Below are positions 27,774 to 37,129 of a stretch of DNA of 64,000 nucleotides, piece by piece; position 1 is the first letter of the stretch, and every line of letters starts with the position of its first letter. The translations under genes were made by a program, and so were the position numbers. Origin of the DNA: Phaeobacter sp. A36a-5a (GTDB lineage Bacteria; Pseudomonadota; Alphaproteobacteria; Rhodobacterales; Rhodobacteraceae); NCBI RefSeq assembly GCF_037911135.1, contig NZ_JBBLYU010000006.1, forward strand, positions 1 through 64,000, read 5' to 3'. The notes under the pieces are model-generated. The model worked only from the letters and a program-made list of their open reading frames with translations, made no database searches and was not told where the DNA came from.

Positions 27774-28976
27774 ATGGTGGACGATAAATACCTGCTGGCA
27801 TTGTCGGCCTTTCACCTCGGCATGGCGCTGTTCTGCACCAATCAGCTGCTGCTGCACCAACGCCATCAGCGCATCTATGTGCCGCTGGCGCTGTTCTTCA
27901 TCACTCAATCCGTTACCGAAATGCTCGGCATCCTTGATCTGGTGGTCACCGATGACGCCTATGATTATCTTGTCGCGCGCTTCAACAGCCTGCATGTGCC
28001 CGCCGTGTTTGCCCAGCCGCTGCTGCTCTGGCTCTACGTGCGTGGTCTCACCTCCGAGGATGACGGCCCCCCGGTCACACAAAGGTTCTGGCACGCGGTG
28101 CCCATCCTGCTGGCGATCAGCATGGTGGTGTTGTTCTGGACCATCCCGAAATCCCTGTTCGCCCAGAATGATTTGGAGTTCGCCGACCTCAGCCAGTATA
28201 TTCAGGCGATCCTGATCTACTTCCAGCTGGTCGAAGTGCTGTTTTACTGCCAGGTCGCCATCTACCTGGTGCTGATCATGCGGATGCTGTCGCGATATCG
28301 CACGCGCCTGAAGGATCTGTTTGCCACCACCGAGGACCGCGAGCTGACCTGGGTCTGGTGGATCACCACCACGGTCTCCGCCTATCTCCTGCTCAGTGTC
28401 GCCGAGATTCTGGCCGACCTCTTTGGTCTTGAGCTGTTCATCCTGTTCAGCGAAGCCTCCGACCTGACCAATGGCCTGTCCAGCCTCGCCATCACCTGGG
28501 TGATCGGCGTCTGGGGCGTGCGCCAGCAGCCGGGGCTGATGCCGAAACCGCGCGGCGACACGCAGCCGCCCGCCGAGCGGGAACTGGCCACCGCAAAATA
28601 CGAACGCTCCGCGCTCACCGACGATCACGCGGCCCGTATCGCGGCCAAGATCGAACGCGCCATGACCAAGGATATGCTCTACCGCGATCCCAACCTGTCG
28701 CTCTGGGATCTGGCCAAACATATCAGCGTCACCTCCAACTACGTCTCGCAGACGCTGAATATGACGCTTCAGTCGAATTTCTTTGACTACGTCAACAAAT
28801 GGCGCATTCAGGATGCGGTGAAACAGCTGCATGACAGCGATGAGACCATTTTGGTGATCGCCCATGATGTCGGGTTCAATTCGCGTTCGTCCTTTTACAA
28901 CGCCTTCAAGCGCGAGATGAACACCACCCCCTCTGCGCTGCGTGCCGCCCGCGGCAGCGCCGCCCCATCGACCTGA
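27774..28976 (+). CDS. Membrane-anchored AraC family regulator
   Basis: Protein of 400 residues. The N-terminal ~235 residues contain about six or seven hydrophobic segments (FHLGMALFCTNQLLLH, IYVPLALFFITQSV, PILLAISMVVLFWTI, VEVLFYCQVAIYLVLI, and others). The C-terminal ~100 residues are an AraC helix-turn-helix (LSLWDLAKHISVTSNYVSQT, ILVIAHDVGFNSRSSFYNAF). It would sense a signal at the inner membrane and bind DNA from there. ATG at 27774 is preceded by a GTG in frame. It converges on the RND efflux operon with a 47-bp gap. Control of that operon is possible but unproven. Confidence 0.87.
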   Translation: MVDDKYLLALSAFHLGMALFCTNQLLLHQRHQRIYVPLALFFITQSVTEMLGILDLVVTDDAYDYLVARFNSLHVPAVFAQPLLLWLYVRGLTSEDDGPPVTQRFWHAVPILLAISMVVLFWTIPKSLFAQNDLEFADLSQYIQAILIYFQLVEVLFYCQVAIYLVLIMRMLSRYRTRLKDLFATTEDRELTWVWWITTTVSAYLLLSVAEILADLFGLELFILFSEASDLTNGLSSLAITWVIGVWGVRQQPGLMPKPRGDTQPPAERELATAKYERSALTDDHAARIAAKIERAMTKDMLYRDPNLSLWDLAKHISVTSNYVSQTLNMTLQSNFFDYVNKWRIQDAVKQLHDSDETILVIAHDVGFNSRSSFYNAFKREMNTTPSALRAARGSAAPST

Positions 28977-29023
28977 CGCCGACGACGGGGCAGCAGCTGG
29001 CCGGTGGCCTGCCGCTGCCGCTC

Positions 29024-32000
29024 TCAGCCACCCGTCGCCCGCTGACCCCGCCAGACGCGCCCGCGCGCGCCCAGCACCAGCATCGCCGGGGTCACCAGCA
29101 GCGTCAGCAGCGTTGCCGCCACCAGCCCGCCCGCGATGGTTGTCGACAGCTCGGTCCACCACTGGCTGGACGGCGCGCCAAACACCATGCTGCCCGCAAG
29201 CAGATCCAGCTTCATCCCCAGGACCATCGGCATCAGCCCCAGCACCGTTGTCAGCGCCGTCAGCACCACCGGCCGCAGCCGCAGCGCCCCTGCGCGCAGC
29301 GCCGCCTCATGAGGCGACTGCCCGGCCTGCCGCTGCGCATTATAGGTGTCGATCAGCACGATATTGGTGTTGACCACGATGCCCGCCAGCGCAATCAACC
29401 CGATGCCGCCCATCACCACACCAAACGGCCGCCCCGCCAGCAGCAGCCCAAGGAGCACCCCCGCGATGGAAAAGACAATCGCCGACATCACCACCGCCGC
29501 CTGATAGAAACTGTTGAACTGCGCGATCAGGATCACCGCCATCAGCACAACCGCCGTCACAAAGGCAAGGATCAGGAACCGCATCGCCGCATCCTGCTCC
29601 TCTGCCTCGCCCCGGAACTGCCAGCTTACGCCGTCTGGCAGATCGGCCCGGTCCAGCGCCTGACGCAGCCGCGCGATCTGCGCATCGGCCAGCAGCCCCG
29701 GCGCCACATTGGCCGAGAGCGTCAGCACCCGCGACTGGTCCCGCCGCTCGATCGCGCCGGAGCGCGGCACCGGTGCAAAGCGAGTGAAATTGGCAATCGG
29801 CACCAGCCCCGCGCTGGTCGGAACCTGAAGCTGCCGCAAACGGTCAAAGCTGCGGTCCGCCGCCGGAAAACGCACCCGCACATCCACCGACTCCGCCACG
29901 TCATCGGGCCGGAATGTGGTCACGGTCACACCATGGGTCAGCAATTGCACCGCCTGCCCCACAAGGTTGAGATCCGCGCCATAGCGCGCGGCCTCGGCGC
30001 GGTCGATCTCGATGCGCCATTCCACCCCCGGCAGGGCGCGGCTGTCGGCAACATCGGTGAACCCGCCAATCCCGCCCATGATCTCGCGGATCCGGGCCAC
30101 CGCCGCCTCGGCCGCCGAGGGGTCCCGGGCGGTGACATGCAGATCCAGCGGCTTGGCCCCGCTTGGCCCGTCATCCTCGGTTTCCACCCGCACCTCGACC
30201 CCGGGCAGAGCCGCCACCTCGGCACGGATCCCGGCGCCAATCTCCGCTGCGGGCGGGCGCTGGTCCCAGGGATCCAGCTCCAGCTGAATGGTGCCGATAA
30301 GGTCCAGATCATCGCCCCCGCCCATCGAGGCCACCGCATAGACGCTGGCAATCCCATCGCGGCGCAGCAGCTGATCCTCCACCACCCGCACCAGCGCATC
30401 GCGTTCATGGATCGAAAAATTGTCCCGTGCGCGCAGCTGAACCTGCATGAATTCAGGCTCTATCTTGGGGAAAAAGCTCAGCCCCGCGCCGAATGTCCCA
30501 TATAGGCCAAAGGTCGCGATCAACAGCGCAAGGCTCAGCAGAACGGTGGTGCCCGGAAACAGCAGTGCGCGCGCCAGCATCCGCGCATATAGCCCCGCCG
30601 TCCCACGGCCAAGGCGCGGATCACCATATTCCGCCGCATACAACGCCCGTTTCGCCGCCGCCGTCTGCGGCGACCGCCGCGCGATCACGCCCCCCAGAAC
30701 CGGGATGAACACCAGCGCCATCAGCAGCGATGCCGCCAGAGTCACGATGACGGTGATCGGCAGGAATTTCATGAACTCACCGGTGGTGCCGGTCCAGAAC
30801 AGCAGCGGCACAAACACGCTCAGCGTGGTCGCGGTCGAGGAGATCAGCGGCCCCGCCATCCGCCCCGCCGCCGCGCGATAGGCCTGCGCCGGGGTCGCGC
30901 CCTCCTGCAAATGGCGATCCGCCAGTTCAGTGGTGACAATGGCGCCGTCCACCAGCATTCCGACCACCAGGATCAGCGAGAACAGCACAACGATGTTCAT
31001 CGTGATCCCCATCGCCCAGAGCAGCGCCACACCAGCCAGGAACGCCCCCGGTATCGACAGGCCAACCAGCAGCGCCGCGCGCAGCCCCAGCGCATAGATC
31101 ACCACCAGCATCACCAGCACGATGGCCGCCACCACATTGGCCTCCAGATCGCCCAGCATGGTCTCCACCTCGCGGCTCTCATCCAGCAGATAGTCGATCT
31201 TGACGCTCTGCGGCCACTCCTGCCGCGCCGCTGCAATCACCGCCTTTGCCGCAGCCACCGTCTCGATGATATTGGCGCCGCTGCGTTTGGTGATATCCAG
31301 CGTCAGCGCCGGCTGGCCGTTGATCCGGGCAAAGCTGCGCGGATCCTCGAACCGCCGCCGCACCACCGCGATATCGCCAAGGGTCACCACCGCACCGCCC
31401 TGAACCTTCACCGGCATCTGCATCAGATCCTGCGCCCCATCGACCAGCCCCGGCACCTTCAGCACAAACCGCCCGGCGGCCCCGTCGATGGTCCCGGCGG
31501 CAATCATCGCATTGTTGCGGTTGATCTGTCCCACCAGCGCCTCGAAGGACAGCCCATAGGTGGCAAAGGCAACCGGGTCGATCAGCACCTCCAGCAGATC
31601 CGAACGACCGCCGCCGATATCCACCTCCAAAATGCCCGAAACCGCCTCCAGCCGTGCCTTCAGCTCGCGCGCCATCCGGTTCAGGCTGCGCTCCGGCACC
31701 GGCCCGGACAGCACCGTGGTCAGCACCGGAAACAACGCCGTGTTGATCTCGATCACAACCGGTTCGGTGGCGGCCTCCGGCAGGTCCGGGCGGGCCTGAT
31801 CCACCGCCACCCGCACCCGGTCCAGCGCCTCTGCCACGTCGGCGCCCGCCTCGAATTCCAGCGTCACGCTGGCATAGCCCTCATAGGCGTGACCTTTCAT
31901 CTCCTTGAGATCCGCCAGCCCGCTCAGCGCGGTTTCCAGCGGCTTGACCAGCAGCCGCTCACTGTCACCCGGCGATATCCCCGACAGGCTGGTGCTGACA

Positions 32001-32140
32001 TAGACAAATGGGATCGGAATGTCGGGATTGCTCTCCTTGGGGATGCTGACATAGGCATAGGCCCCGGCGCAGAGCAGCGCCGCAAAGATCAGGATCACCG
32101 CGCGGCTGCGGGAAAAGATCACCGCCAATATGCCGTTCAC
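29024..32140 (-). CDS. RND efflux pump, inner-membrane component
   Basis: Transporter of 1038 residues, full length for the RND family. It has the first transmembrane helix at the N-terminus, a large periplasmic domain, and the TM4 segment VVGMLVDGAIVTTE. Only one acidic residue of the usual Asp-Asp pair is present there, as in one RND subfamily. A TM10-type segment GLIALAGIVVNTNIVLID is present in the second half. It overlaps the adaptor gene by 4 bp. With the adaptor and outer-membrane genes upstream it forms an efflux operon; no TolC-type channel is present in the operon. Substrates are unknown. Confidence 0.93.
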   Translation of the reverse strand: MNGILAVIFSRSRAVILIFAALLCAGAYAYVSIPKESNPDIPIPFVYVSTSLSGISPGDSERLLVKPLETALSGLADLKEMKGHAYEGYASVTLEFEAGADVAEALDRVRVAVDQARPDLPEAATEPVVIEINTALFPVLTTVLSGPVPERSLNRMARELKARLEAVSGILEVDIGGGRSDLLEVLIDPVAFATYGLSFEALVGQINRNNAMIAAGTIDGAAGRFVLKVPGLVDGAQDLMQMPVKVQGGAVVTLGDIAVVRRRFEDPRSFARINGQPALTLDITKRSGANIIETVAAAKAVIAAARQEWPQSVKIDYLLDESREVETMLGDLEANVVAAIVLVMLVVIYALGLRAALLVGLSIPGAFLAGVALLWAMGITMNIVVLFSLILVVGMLVDGAIVTTELADRHLQEGATPAQAYRAAAGRMAGPLISSTATTLSVFVPLLFWTGTTGEFMKFLPITVIVTLAASLLMALVFIPVLGGVIARRSPQTAAAKRALYAAEYGDPRLGRGTAGLYARMLARALLFPGTTVLLSLALLIATFGLYGTFGAGLSFFPKIEPEFMQVQLRARDNFSIHERDALVRVVEDQLLRRDGIASVYAVASMGGGDDLDLIGTIQLELDPWDQRPPAAEIGAGIRAEVAALPGVEVRVETEDDGPSGAKPLDLHVTARDPSAAEAAVARIREIMGGIGGFTDVADSRALPGVEWRIEIDRAEAARYGADLNLVGQAVQLLTHGVTVTTFRPDDVAESVDVRVRFPAADRSFDRLRQLQVPTSAGLVPIANFTRFAPVPRSGAIERRDQSRVLTLSANVAPGLLADAQIARLRQALDRADLPDGVSWQFRGEAEEQDAAMRFLILAFVTAVVLMAVILIAQFNSFYQAAVVMSAIVFSIAGVLLGLLLAGRPFGVVMGGIGLIALAGIVVNTNIVLIDTYNAQRQAGQSPHEAALRAGALRLRPVVLTALTTVLGLMPMVLGMKLDLLAGSMVFGAPSSQWWTELSTTIAGGLVAATLLTLLVTPAMLVLGARGRVWRGQRATGG

Positions 32141-33396
32141 GACGGATCCGCCGCGCCGTTGCCATCGCCGCCGGGCCGCACCCGTTCGCCTGCGCTGACA
32201 AAACCCTGTCCGACGGTGATCAGCCGCAGCTGATCCGGCAGGCCGCTGACCCAGACACCGGCGCCGTCGCGCGCTGACTGGACGATCTCCACCGGGGTAA
32301 AGACCACACGGTCGGTGTCATCGACAGATTTGACGCCCAGCCCCCCTGCCATATCCAGCGAGAGCAGCGCCGGTGACAGGAAATGCGCCTGGACCTGATC
32401 CAGCGGCACCTCGATCCGGGCGCTGACCCCGGCCGGGATCGCAGCGCTGCGCTCCGCCGGATTGGCCAGCGTCAGCTCGGCGGTGAAGCTGCGGGTCTCT
32501 GCCGCCGCACTCTGCCCCAGAAAACTCAGCCGCCCCTCGCCGCTGCGCCCGTCCAGAAACCGGACCTGCGCGATGGCCCCTTCGGTCAGGGAGCCGCGCT
32601 GGTGCTGGGGCACCTGAAACACCACCCGCAGCGGATCCAGCGCCACCACCCGCGCCACCTCGGCCCCCTCCTGCACATAGGCACCGGGGGTGAGGTCAAA
32701 GGCTTCGAGATGCCCGGCAAAGGGCGCGGTCAGCTGCGTTTCCGCCAGAGATTGCCGGGCCGCGGCAAGATCCGCCTTGGCCACGGCCAGCGCCTCGCGC
32801 GCCTCGCTCAGCCGCTGATCGGTGGTCGATCCCCGCTGATGCAGCGCCGCCGCGCGCGTGTACTCGTGTTCGGCCCGCAATTGCGAGGCCTCCGCCCGCG
32901 CCAGCGCCGCCTGCTGGGGACCGGCCTGCAAGGTGGCGAGGATCTGCCCCTGCGCAACCCGTGCGCCCTTCGCCACCGCAACGGTGGCCACATGGCCCGA
33001 CATCTCCGCCCGCAGGGTGGCGTCCCGGTCAGCCCTGCTATGCCCCTCGGCGTGCAGCAGCCGTGTCACCGGCGCCGCCTGTGACAGCTGCACAGCGACA
33101 GAAACAGGCTCTGTTACGGAGGAATTCCCACCATCGGGCGGCGGCAGCGGGGCGGCGGGCCAGAACAGCCCGACCAGCATCCAGACCACCAGCCCCAGAT
33201 AGATCGCCGCCGCCAGCAGTGGCGGCCATGTCGCCCTGGCATCGCTGACAAACACCAGCTCAACCGGCGCCGCTTGAGCGGCCCCGGTAACGGCAGAGAG
33301 CGGCGGCACGGCGGCAGCGGGGCCGGTTGGCGGCGCGGTCTCCCGCCGCGCCGCCCCTGCCCTGCCCTGCGGTTTCGAGTGAAGCGGAGACGCCAT
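32137..33396 (-). CDS. RND efflux periplasmic adaptor (membrane fusion protein)
   Basis: Adaptor of 419 residues. A proline-rich cytosolic N-terminus of about 58 residues is followed by one membrane segment at roughly 60-80 (PPLLAAAIYLGLVVWMLVGLF). Then come a lipoyl-like half (MSGHVATVAVAKGARVAQGQ), an alpha-hairpin of about 70 residues (AALARAEASQLRAEHEYTRA onward), the second lipoyl half (LTAPFAGHLEAFDLTPGAYV) and a beta-barrel. It starts 3 bp after the MipA-type gene and overlaps the pump gene by 4 bp. The long N-terminal tail, instead of a cleaved signal peptide, is unusual for RND adaptors. Confidence 0.9.
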   Translation of the reverse strand: MASPLHSKPQGRAGAARRETAPPTGPAAAVPPLSAVTGAAQAAPVELVFVSDARATWPPLLAAAIYLGLVVWMLVGLFWPAAPLPPPDGGNSSVTEPVSVAVQLSQAAPVTRLLHAEGHSRADRDATLRAEMSGHVATVAVAKGARVAQGQILATLQAGPQQAALARAEASQLRAEHEYTRAAALHQRGSTTDQRLSEAREALAVAKADLAAARQSLAETQLTAPFAGHLEAFDLTPGAYVQEGAEVARVVALDPLRVVFQVPQHQRGSLTEGAIAQVRFLDGRSGEGRLSFLGQSAAAETRSFTAELTLANPAERSAAIPAGVSARIEVPLDQVQAHFLSPALLSLDMAGGLGVKSVDDTDRVVFTPVEIVQSARDGAGVWVSGLPDQLRLITVGQGFVSAGERVRPGGDGNGAADPS

Positions 33397-33399
33397 GGA

Positions 33400-34152
33400 T
33401 CAGAAGCTGTAGATCAGGCCAAGCCCGACCGAATAGCTGTCCTTGGTATTGGTCAGCGGGCTGTCGTGAACCTTCTTGTCGATCAGCTGATAATTCACCG
33501 TCCCCAGCACCGACAACGTGTCGCTGATCGGGTAGACCATGGTCATATCCACAAACGGCTCGGTGGTGGAGCCAACATCATAAGCGGCCCGCTGCGCGTT
33601 CGCCTCGCTGGCGGACACCCCGTAAAGGAAGTTGTTCAGCTTGCCGTCGCGCATCCGCGCCCCGGCGCCAATATCGACACCCAGCTGGCCCATCTGGAAC
33701 TCGGTCCCGAATTTGGCCTCCGCGTGATAGCCGTCATGCTCATTGGAGACATCCACCATCGCGCTGCCCGCCACATAGAACCCGTCAAAACGATAGGTCA
33801 TGTCAAATCCCGCCTCGATCGGTGTGCTGCGCTTCAGCCCGGCAAACAGCGGCTTGTTCTCCGGGTAATCCGGCTTTTCGCCCGCACCCACGCGCACCGA
33901 AACCTGCAGGTCCTCGCTGTTCAGAATATGATAGGCGACCCCGTCCCAGCCCAGATGCAGCCGGTCGCTGTCATAGGACACAAACGGCAGGGCGGCGGCT
34001 TCGGTGCTTTCGCCCTTGTAAAGGTCGGAGGAGGCAAACGCCCCCAGCCCGAGGGTAAACTGGCCGTTGGAAAACAGCCCCTCGGCGGCGGCGCCAGATG
34101 CGCCCGCCAGACTACACGCGGTCACAAGAGCGGCGCTGCGATAAAAATTCAT
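33400..34152 (-). CDS. MipA/OmpV-like outer-membrane protein
   Basis: Outer-membrane beta-barrel candidate of 250 residues. The signal peptide ends around GAAAEGLF (residue 23). The barrel has the MipA/OmpV pattern (LGLGAFASSDLYKGESTEAA, ALPFVSYDSDRLHLGWDG, near-terminal DSYSVGLGLIYSF ending in Phe). ATG at 34152 has AAGGATAAG just upstream. It is followed by the adaptor and pump genes with almost no spacing, so it belongs to the efflux operon. Whether it acts as an outer-membrane part of the system or in envelope maintenance is not known. Confidence 0.8.
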   Translation of the reverse strand: MNFYRSAALVTACSLAGASGAAAEGLFSNGQFTLGLGAFASSDLYKGESTEAAALPFVSYDSDRLHLGWDGVAYHILNSEDLQVSVRVGAGEKPDYPENKPLFAGLKRSTPIEAGFDMTYRFDGFYVAGSAMVDVSNEHDGYHAEAKFGTEFQMGQLGVDIGAGARMRDGKLNNFLYGVSASEANAQRAAYDVGSTTEPFVDMTMVYPISDTLSVLGTVNYQLIDKKVHDSPLTNTKDSYSVGLGLIYSF

Positions 34153-34253
34153 GGTCTTATCCTTTTTCAGATCGTGTTTTAGGTCTTGGGTATGGGTTTC
34201 GGGACGCCCCGGCGCGCCCTCGACAGGCGCGGGCGATGCTGGCCAGCTGCGGA

Positions 34254-34820
34254 TCAGCGCAGCCGGTGGGTGATATCGGCATGGACCACGCAAGGCTCGG
34301 CTGAACCGATCTGCCTGACCATGCGCGGCGGAAAGCTGATCGTGGCCACCGCCTTCTGATCAATCAGCCCCTCCGAAATCACCCGTGTCTGCAACTCGGT
34401 CACGGTGGTGACCTTGCCGAACAGGGTGCGCTCGACCTCGGTCATCACCCCTTCCCAGCGGTTGGGGCTGGTGCGGGTCCAGTTGATATCTACCTCCCAG
34501 GCCGCATTGAGCTGGTTCAGATCCAGTGGTTTGGAAAAATGCAGGGGCTTGGAATAAAGCACCTCATCCTTTGCATCGGACTCGATCTCGCGCCGCAGCG
34601 TCGCCGAACAGCCGCTGACCGACCGGAACTGCATCAGCGCCAGCCAATGCCCGTCGCGCGGCTGGATGTCATCGCTGCCGGTTCCGGCGCTGGTCGCAGG
34701 GGTGGCCCCGATGGCAAACCCCAGTGCGATGCAGAACACCACCGGCAGCAGCGGCACGGCGCGCCGATACCGCCGCAGCGCAGAGGTCAGATAACGGGAC
34801 TGAAACGAAGGTCTGAGCAT
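34254..34820 (-). CDS. Hypothetical exported protein
   Basis: Protein of 188 residues that I do not recognise. A basic N-terminus and a hydrophobic stretch (VPLLPVVFCIALGFAIGATP, residues 22-41) indicate export, with likely cleavage near ATSA-GTG. The mature part contains two cysteines that could form a disulfide (SGCSATL and EPCVVHAD). It is the first gene of the minus-strand run leading to the MipA, adaptor and pump genes, 101 bp upstream of mipA. A periplasmic accessory role in the efflux system is possible. Confidence 0.6.
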   Translation of the reverse strand: MLRPSFQSRYLTSALRRYRRAVPLLPVVFCIALGFAIGATPATSAGTGSDDIQPRDGHWLALMQFRSVSGCSATLRREIESDAKDEVLYSKPLHFSKPLDLNQLNAAWEVDINWTRTSPNRWEGVMTEVERTLFGKVTTVTELQTRVISEGLIDQKAVATISFPPRMVRQIGSAEPCVVHADITHRLR

Positions 34821-35045
34821 GGCGGGGTCTCTCTCTGGTCAGATATTCCGGTTGCGCAACAGCAGGGCTGTAGAGGGCAGGCCATCCGCCGCCTCGCCCT
34901 GACCCTAGCCAGAGCCCCGCAGCCCCGTCGTCCAACCGGGCCGGAAAGGACGCCAGACTGCCCGTCCCGGCAGGACAGGACGCCGGACAGCACGGTTTTG
35001 CCCCCGACCAGCGGGGGGGTCCGGCGCGATACCGCAGAATCAGGC

Positions 35046-35096
35046 TTGACGTGAAACCATAAGGTATCATATTAAAAGGATACCGAACGGTATCAT
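35046..35096 (+). promoter_or_regulatory. Promoter and repeated operator of the arsR-SRPBCC operon
   Basis: TTGACG (35046-35051) and CATATT (35068-35073) are spaced by 16 bp as a sigma-70-like promoter. Overlapping and following it, GGTATCATAT occurs twice as direct repeats (35063 and 35089), and GATACC-GAAC-GGTATC (35079-35094) is a perfect palindrome. The site lies 22-70 bp before the ArsR start and is well placed for autorepression. The region 34821-35045 upstream of it shows no gene. Confidence 0.6.
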
Positions 35097-35115
35097 ATAA
35101 GGAGCAGATACCGCC

Positions 35116-35442
35116 ATGTCACAGCAGACGCCGGAGCAACTGGCCTTTCGCGCCCTGGCGGATCCGACACGCCGCCAGATCCTCCGGCTGCTGGCGCAGG
35201 ACAGCCTCACCATCGCCGAGGTTGCGGAGAATTTTCAGATGACCCGCGCCGCAGTGAAGAAACATCTCACCATTCTGGACGAGGGCAATCTGATCTCGGT
35301 CCAGACCGAGGGCCGCGCCCGGCTCAATCACCTCAACCCGGATGGGCTGCGGCAGGTGTTCGACTGGTTCGGCTTCTTTGATGCCTTCTGGGACGACCGC
35401 CTTGCGACGCTCAAATCCGAAATCGAAAAGGACATCCAATGA
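35116..35442 (+). CDS. ArsR-family (winged helix) transcriptional repressor
   Basis: Regulator of 108 residues. The winged helix covers residues 8-85 (FRALADPTRRQILRLLAQDS, IAEVAENFQMTRAAVKKHLT, LNHLNPDGLRQVFDW). No metal-binding cysteines are visible, so it is of the non-metal type often paired with SRPBCC proteins. AAGGAG precedes the ATG. It overlaps the downstream SRPBCC gene by 4 bp, and the palindrome just upstream is its likely operator. In similar pairs the regulator controls its partner. Confidence 0.92.
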   Translation: MSQQTPEQLAFRALADPTRRQILRLLAQDSLTIAEVAENFQMTRAAVKKHLTILDEGNLISVQTEGRARLNHLNPDGLRQVFDWFGFFDAFWDDRLATLKSEIEKDIQ

Positions 35443-35852
35443 CCGATACGATCCTGCGCAAATCCATCTATCTGCGGGCCACCCCGGCCCAGGTCTGGGC
35501 CTATCTGACAGAGCCGGAGAAACTGGCGATCTGGTTCCACAAACCCCAGACCCCGCTGGTCGAAGGCCCCTATGAGATGTTCGGCACCGAAAGCGGCAAG
35601 CGGCTGATGTGGGGCGAGGTGCTGCTGGCGGAGCCCTTCACCCGCCTTGACTACAGCTTTACCATCGCGCCGATGGGCGATGGCACCAGCACCGTCTCTT
35701 GGACGCTAGAGGAGGTGCCCGGCGGCACCAATCTGTCGCTGACCCACACCGGCCTGCCACAGGGGGTCGAGGCCTTTGACCTGTTGCTGGCGCTGGACAA
35801 GGGATGGGACGAACATTTGGGCCGGATGCGGGCCTCCGCCCACGACAGCTGA
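35439..35852 (+). CDS. SRPBCC (AHSA1-like) domain protein
   Basis: Protein of 137 residues with the START-like/AHSA1 fold. The sequence begins ILRKSIYLRATPAQVWAYLT, with LAIWFHKP and GKRLMWGEVLLAEPFTRLDY, and ends with a helix DLLLALDKGWDEHLGRM. These proteins bind a small hydrophobic ligand or act as stress factors; the specific ligand is unknown. It is translationally coupled to the ArsR-type repressor, a common two-gene module. It converges on the sulfotransferase-like gene with a 43-bp gap. Confidence 0.88.
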   Translation: MTDTILRKSIYLRATPAQVWAYLTEPEKLAIWFHKPQTPLVEGPYEMFGTESGKRLMWGEVLLAEPFTRLDYSFTIAPMGDGTSTVSWTLEEVPGGTNLSLTHTGLPQGVEAFDLLLALDKGWDEHLGRMRASAHDS

Positions 35853-35895
35853 GCAGCGCAGCGGGCCGGACCTGCCGTTCGCAGAGGCCAAAGGC

Positions 35896-36831
35896 TCAGT
35901 CGATAACGGTCACGCCGGGCAGGCTGCGGATCAGATCAATATCCGCGAAATAGCGCTCTGTCATCTCATCGACGAATCCCTGCGACCAGCCCGGCAGGTC
36001 AATTTCCTCTTCCACCGCATCCTCCGCGTGGAAATAGGACAGGAACAGCTCGCGCACCTGATTGCGCTGCTGTTCCGACAGCTTCGGACGCTCGGCCAGA
36101 TAGGCCTCCAGCCGCCGGGTGCCTTCCTCCGTCATCGCCTGACGCAGAATATCCGTCTCACCGGTGAACCGGTAGCCCGCGCCCAACCCGGTGACATGTC
36201 CCAGCACCTGCGGCCAGACCACCGGCGTTTCCTCATTGCACCAGACGGTGATCGCGCAATCGGGATTTGCGGTCAGGATATCGCCGACCACCTCGGACCA
36301 GCGCAGCTCCATCAGGTCGGTATCCCTGGCAAACCCGTACCAATCCTTCTGCGACTGCGCGGCAAACCCGGCCGGCACCAGCGTCGCCGGATTGCGCAGA
36401 CCCAGGAAAAACTCGCAGCGATGATCGGCAAACACCGCCCGCAGCGCGGCGGTATTGGCACCGGCATTGCGATAAAGCCGCCCGTCATTCAGCATCCAGG
36501 CCGGCACGCCCAGAATCGCCGACATCGACAGCACCACCCGCGCCGGATCCGCGTCGCGCAGTACCCCCTCGAGAAAGTCTTCGCACGCCTCGTCGCTGAT
36601 CCCCTCCTTTGCGGCGCGGCCCTTCAGATCGGTCAGGTCTTTCAGATAGGTTCCCGGTCGGCGCACCAGCACGCCATCCTGCAACAGCCGCGCCGAATCC
36701 CGGCGCAGCGACCAGATCAGCTGATCCTCATCGGTAAACGGCGCCCCGATATGCAGCGCAACCGTCAGATCTCCTGCCCCGCCTCCAGATGTGGAGCCGG
36801 TCACGCCAGAGATGGTCTGCGGTTCTGTCAT
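35896..36831 (-). CDS. Sulfotransferase-like protein lacking a clear P-loop
   Basis: Protein of 311 residues of uncertain function. The segment LTVALHIGAPFTDEDQLIWS followed by LLQDGVLVRRPGTY resembles the start of bacterial sulfotransferase-like proteins (usually LHIGxxKTGTTSIQ, then GVLYPR). The Lys-Thr-Gly-Thr phosphosulfate loop is replaced by FTDEDQ, so sulfonation is doubtful. The rest contains two aromatic-rich stretches (FFLGLRNPATLVP, ELFLSYFHAEDAVEEE). ATG at 36831 is chosen over a TTG two codons upstream. It lies alone between the SRPBCC gene and the kinase gene. The 298-bp gap 36832-37129 is AT-rich in part, with a TTTTGTCC direct repeat near 36950, and holds no gene. Confidence 0.55.
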   Translation of the reverse strand: MTEPQTISGVTGSTSGGGAGDLTVALHIGAPFTDEDQLIWSLRRDSARLLQDGVLVRRPGTYLKDLTDLKGRAAKEGISDEACEDFLEGVLRDADPARVVLSMSAILGVPAWMLNDGRLYRNAGANTAALRAVFADHRCEFFLGLRNPATLVPAGFAAQSQKDWYGFARDTDLMELRWSEVVGDILTANPDCAITVWCNEETPVVWPQVLGHVTGLGAGYRFTGETDILRQAMTEEGTRRLEAYLAERPKLSEQQRNQVRELFLSYFHAEDAVEEEIDLPGWSQGFVDEMTERYFADIDLIRSLPGVTVID

Positions 36832-37129
36832 CGTCAAACTCCGCCTTGGGGTCGCCGGATCACAACCCGCGGCCCATAACAGGCCGCCCCAGCCCCGATG
36901 TCACAATAAGGTTGCCCTTAAGACCATAATTAACGGGGTGTTTGTCTTTGTTTTGTCCCAATTTTGTCCTTAATGCAGCCGCCGCACGCAGGCCGGGCCG
37001 ATCAGGTGTCAGCCCGTGTGTAGCCAGCCCGCGGAAGAAGAGTCAATGCAACCGCAGGGATTGGTCTGTAATGCCTTTGTTAGAGCCTGAATTTATGAAC
37101 CCCAAGCGCGCAGCTGGCCAGGAACAGGT

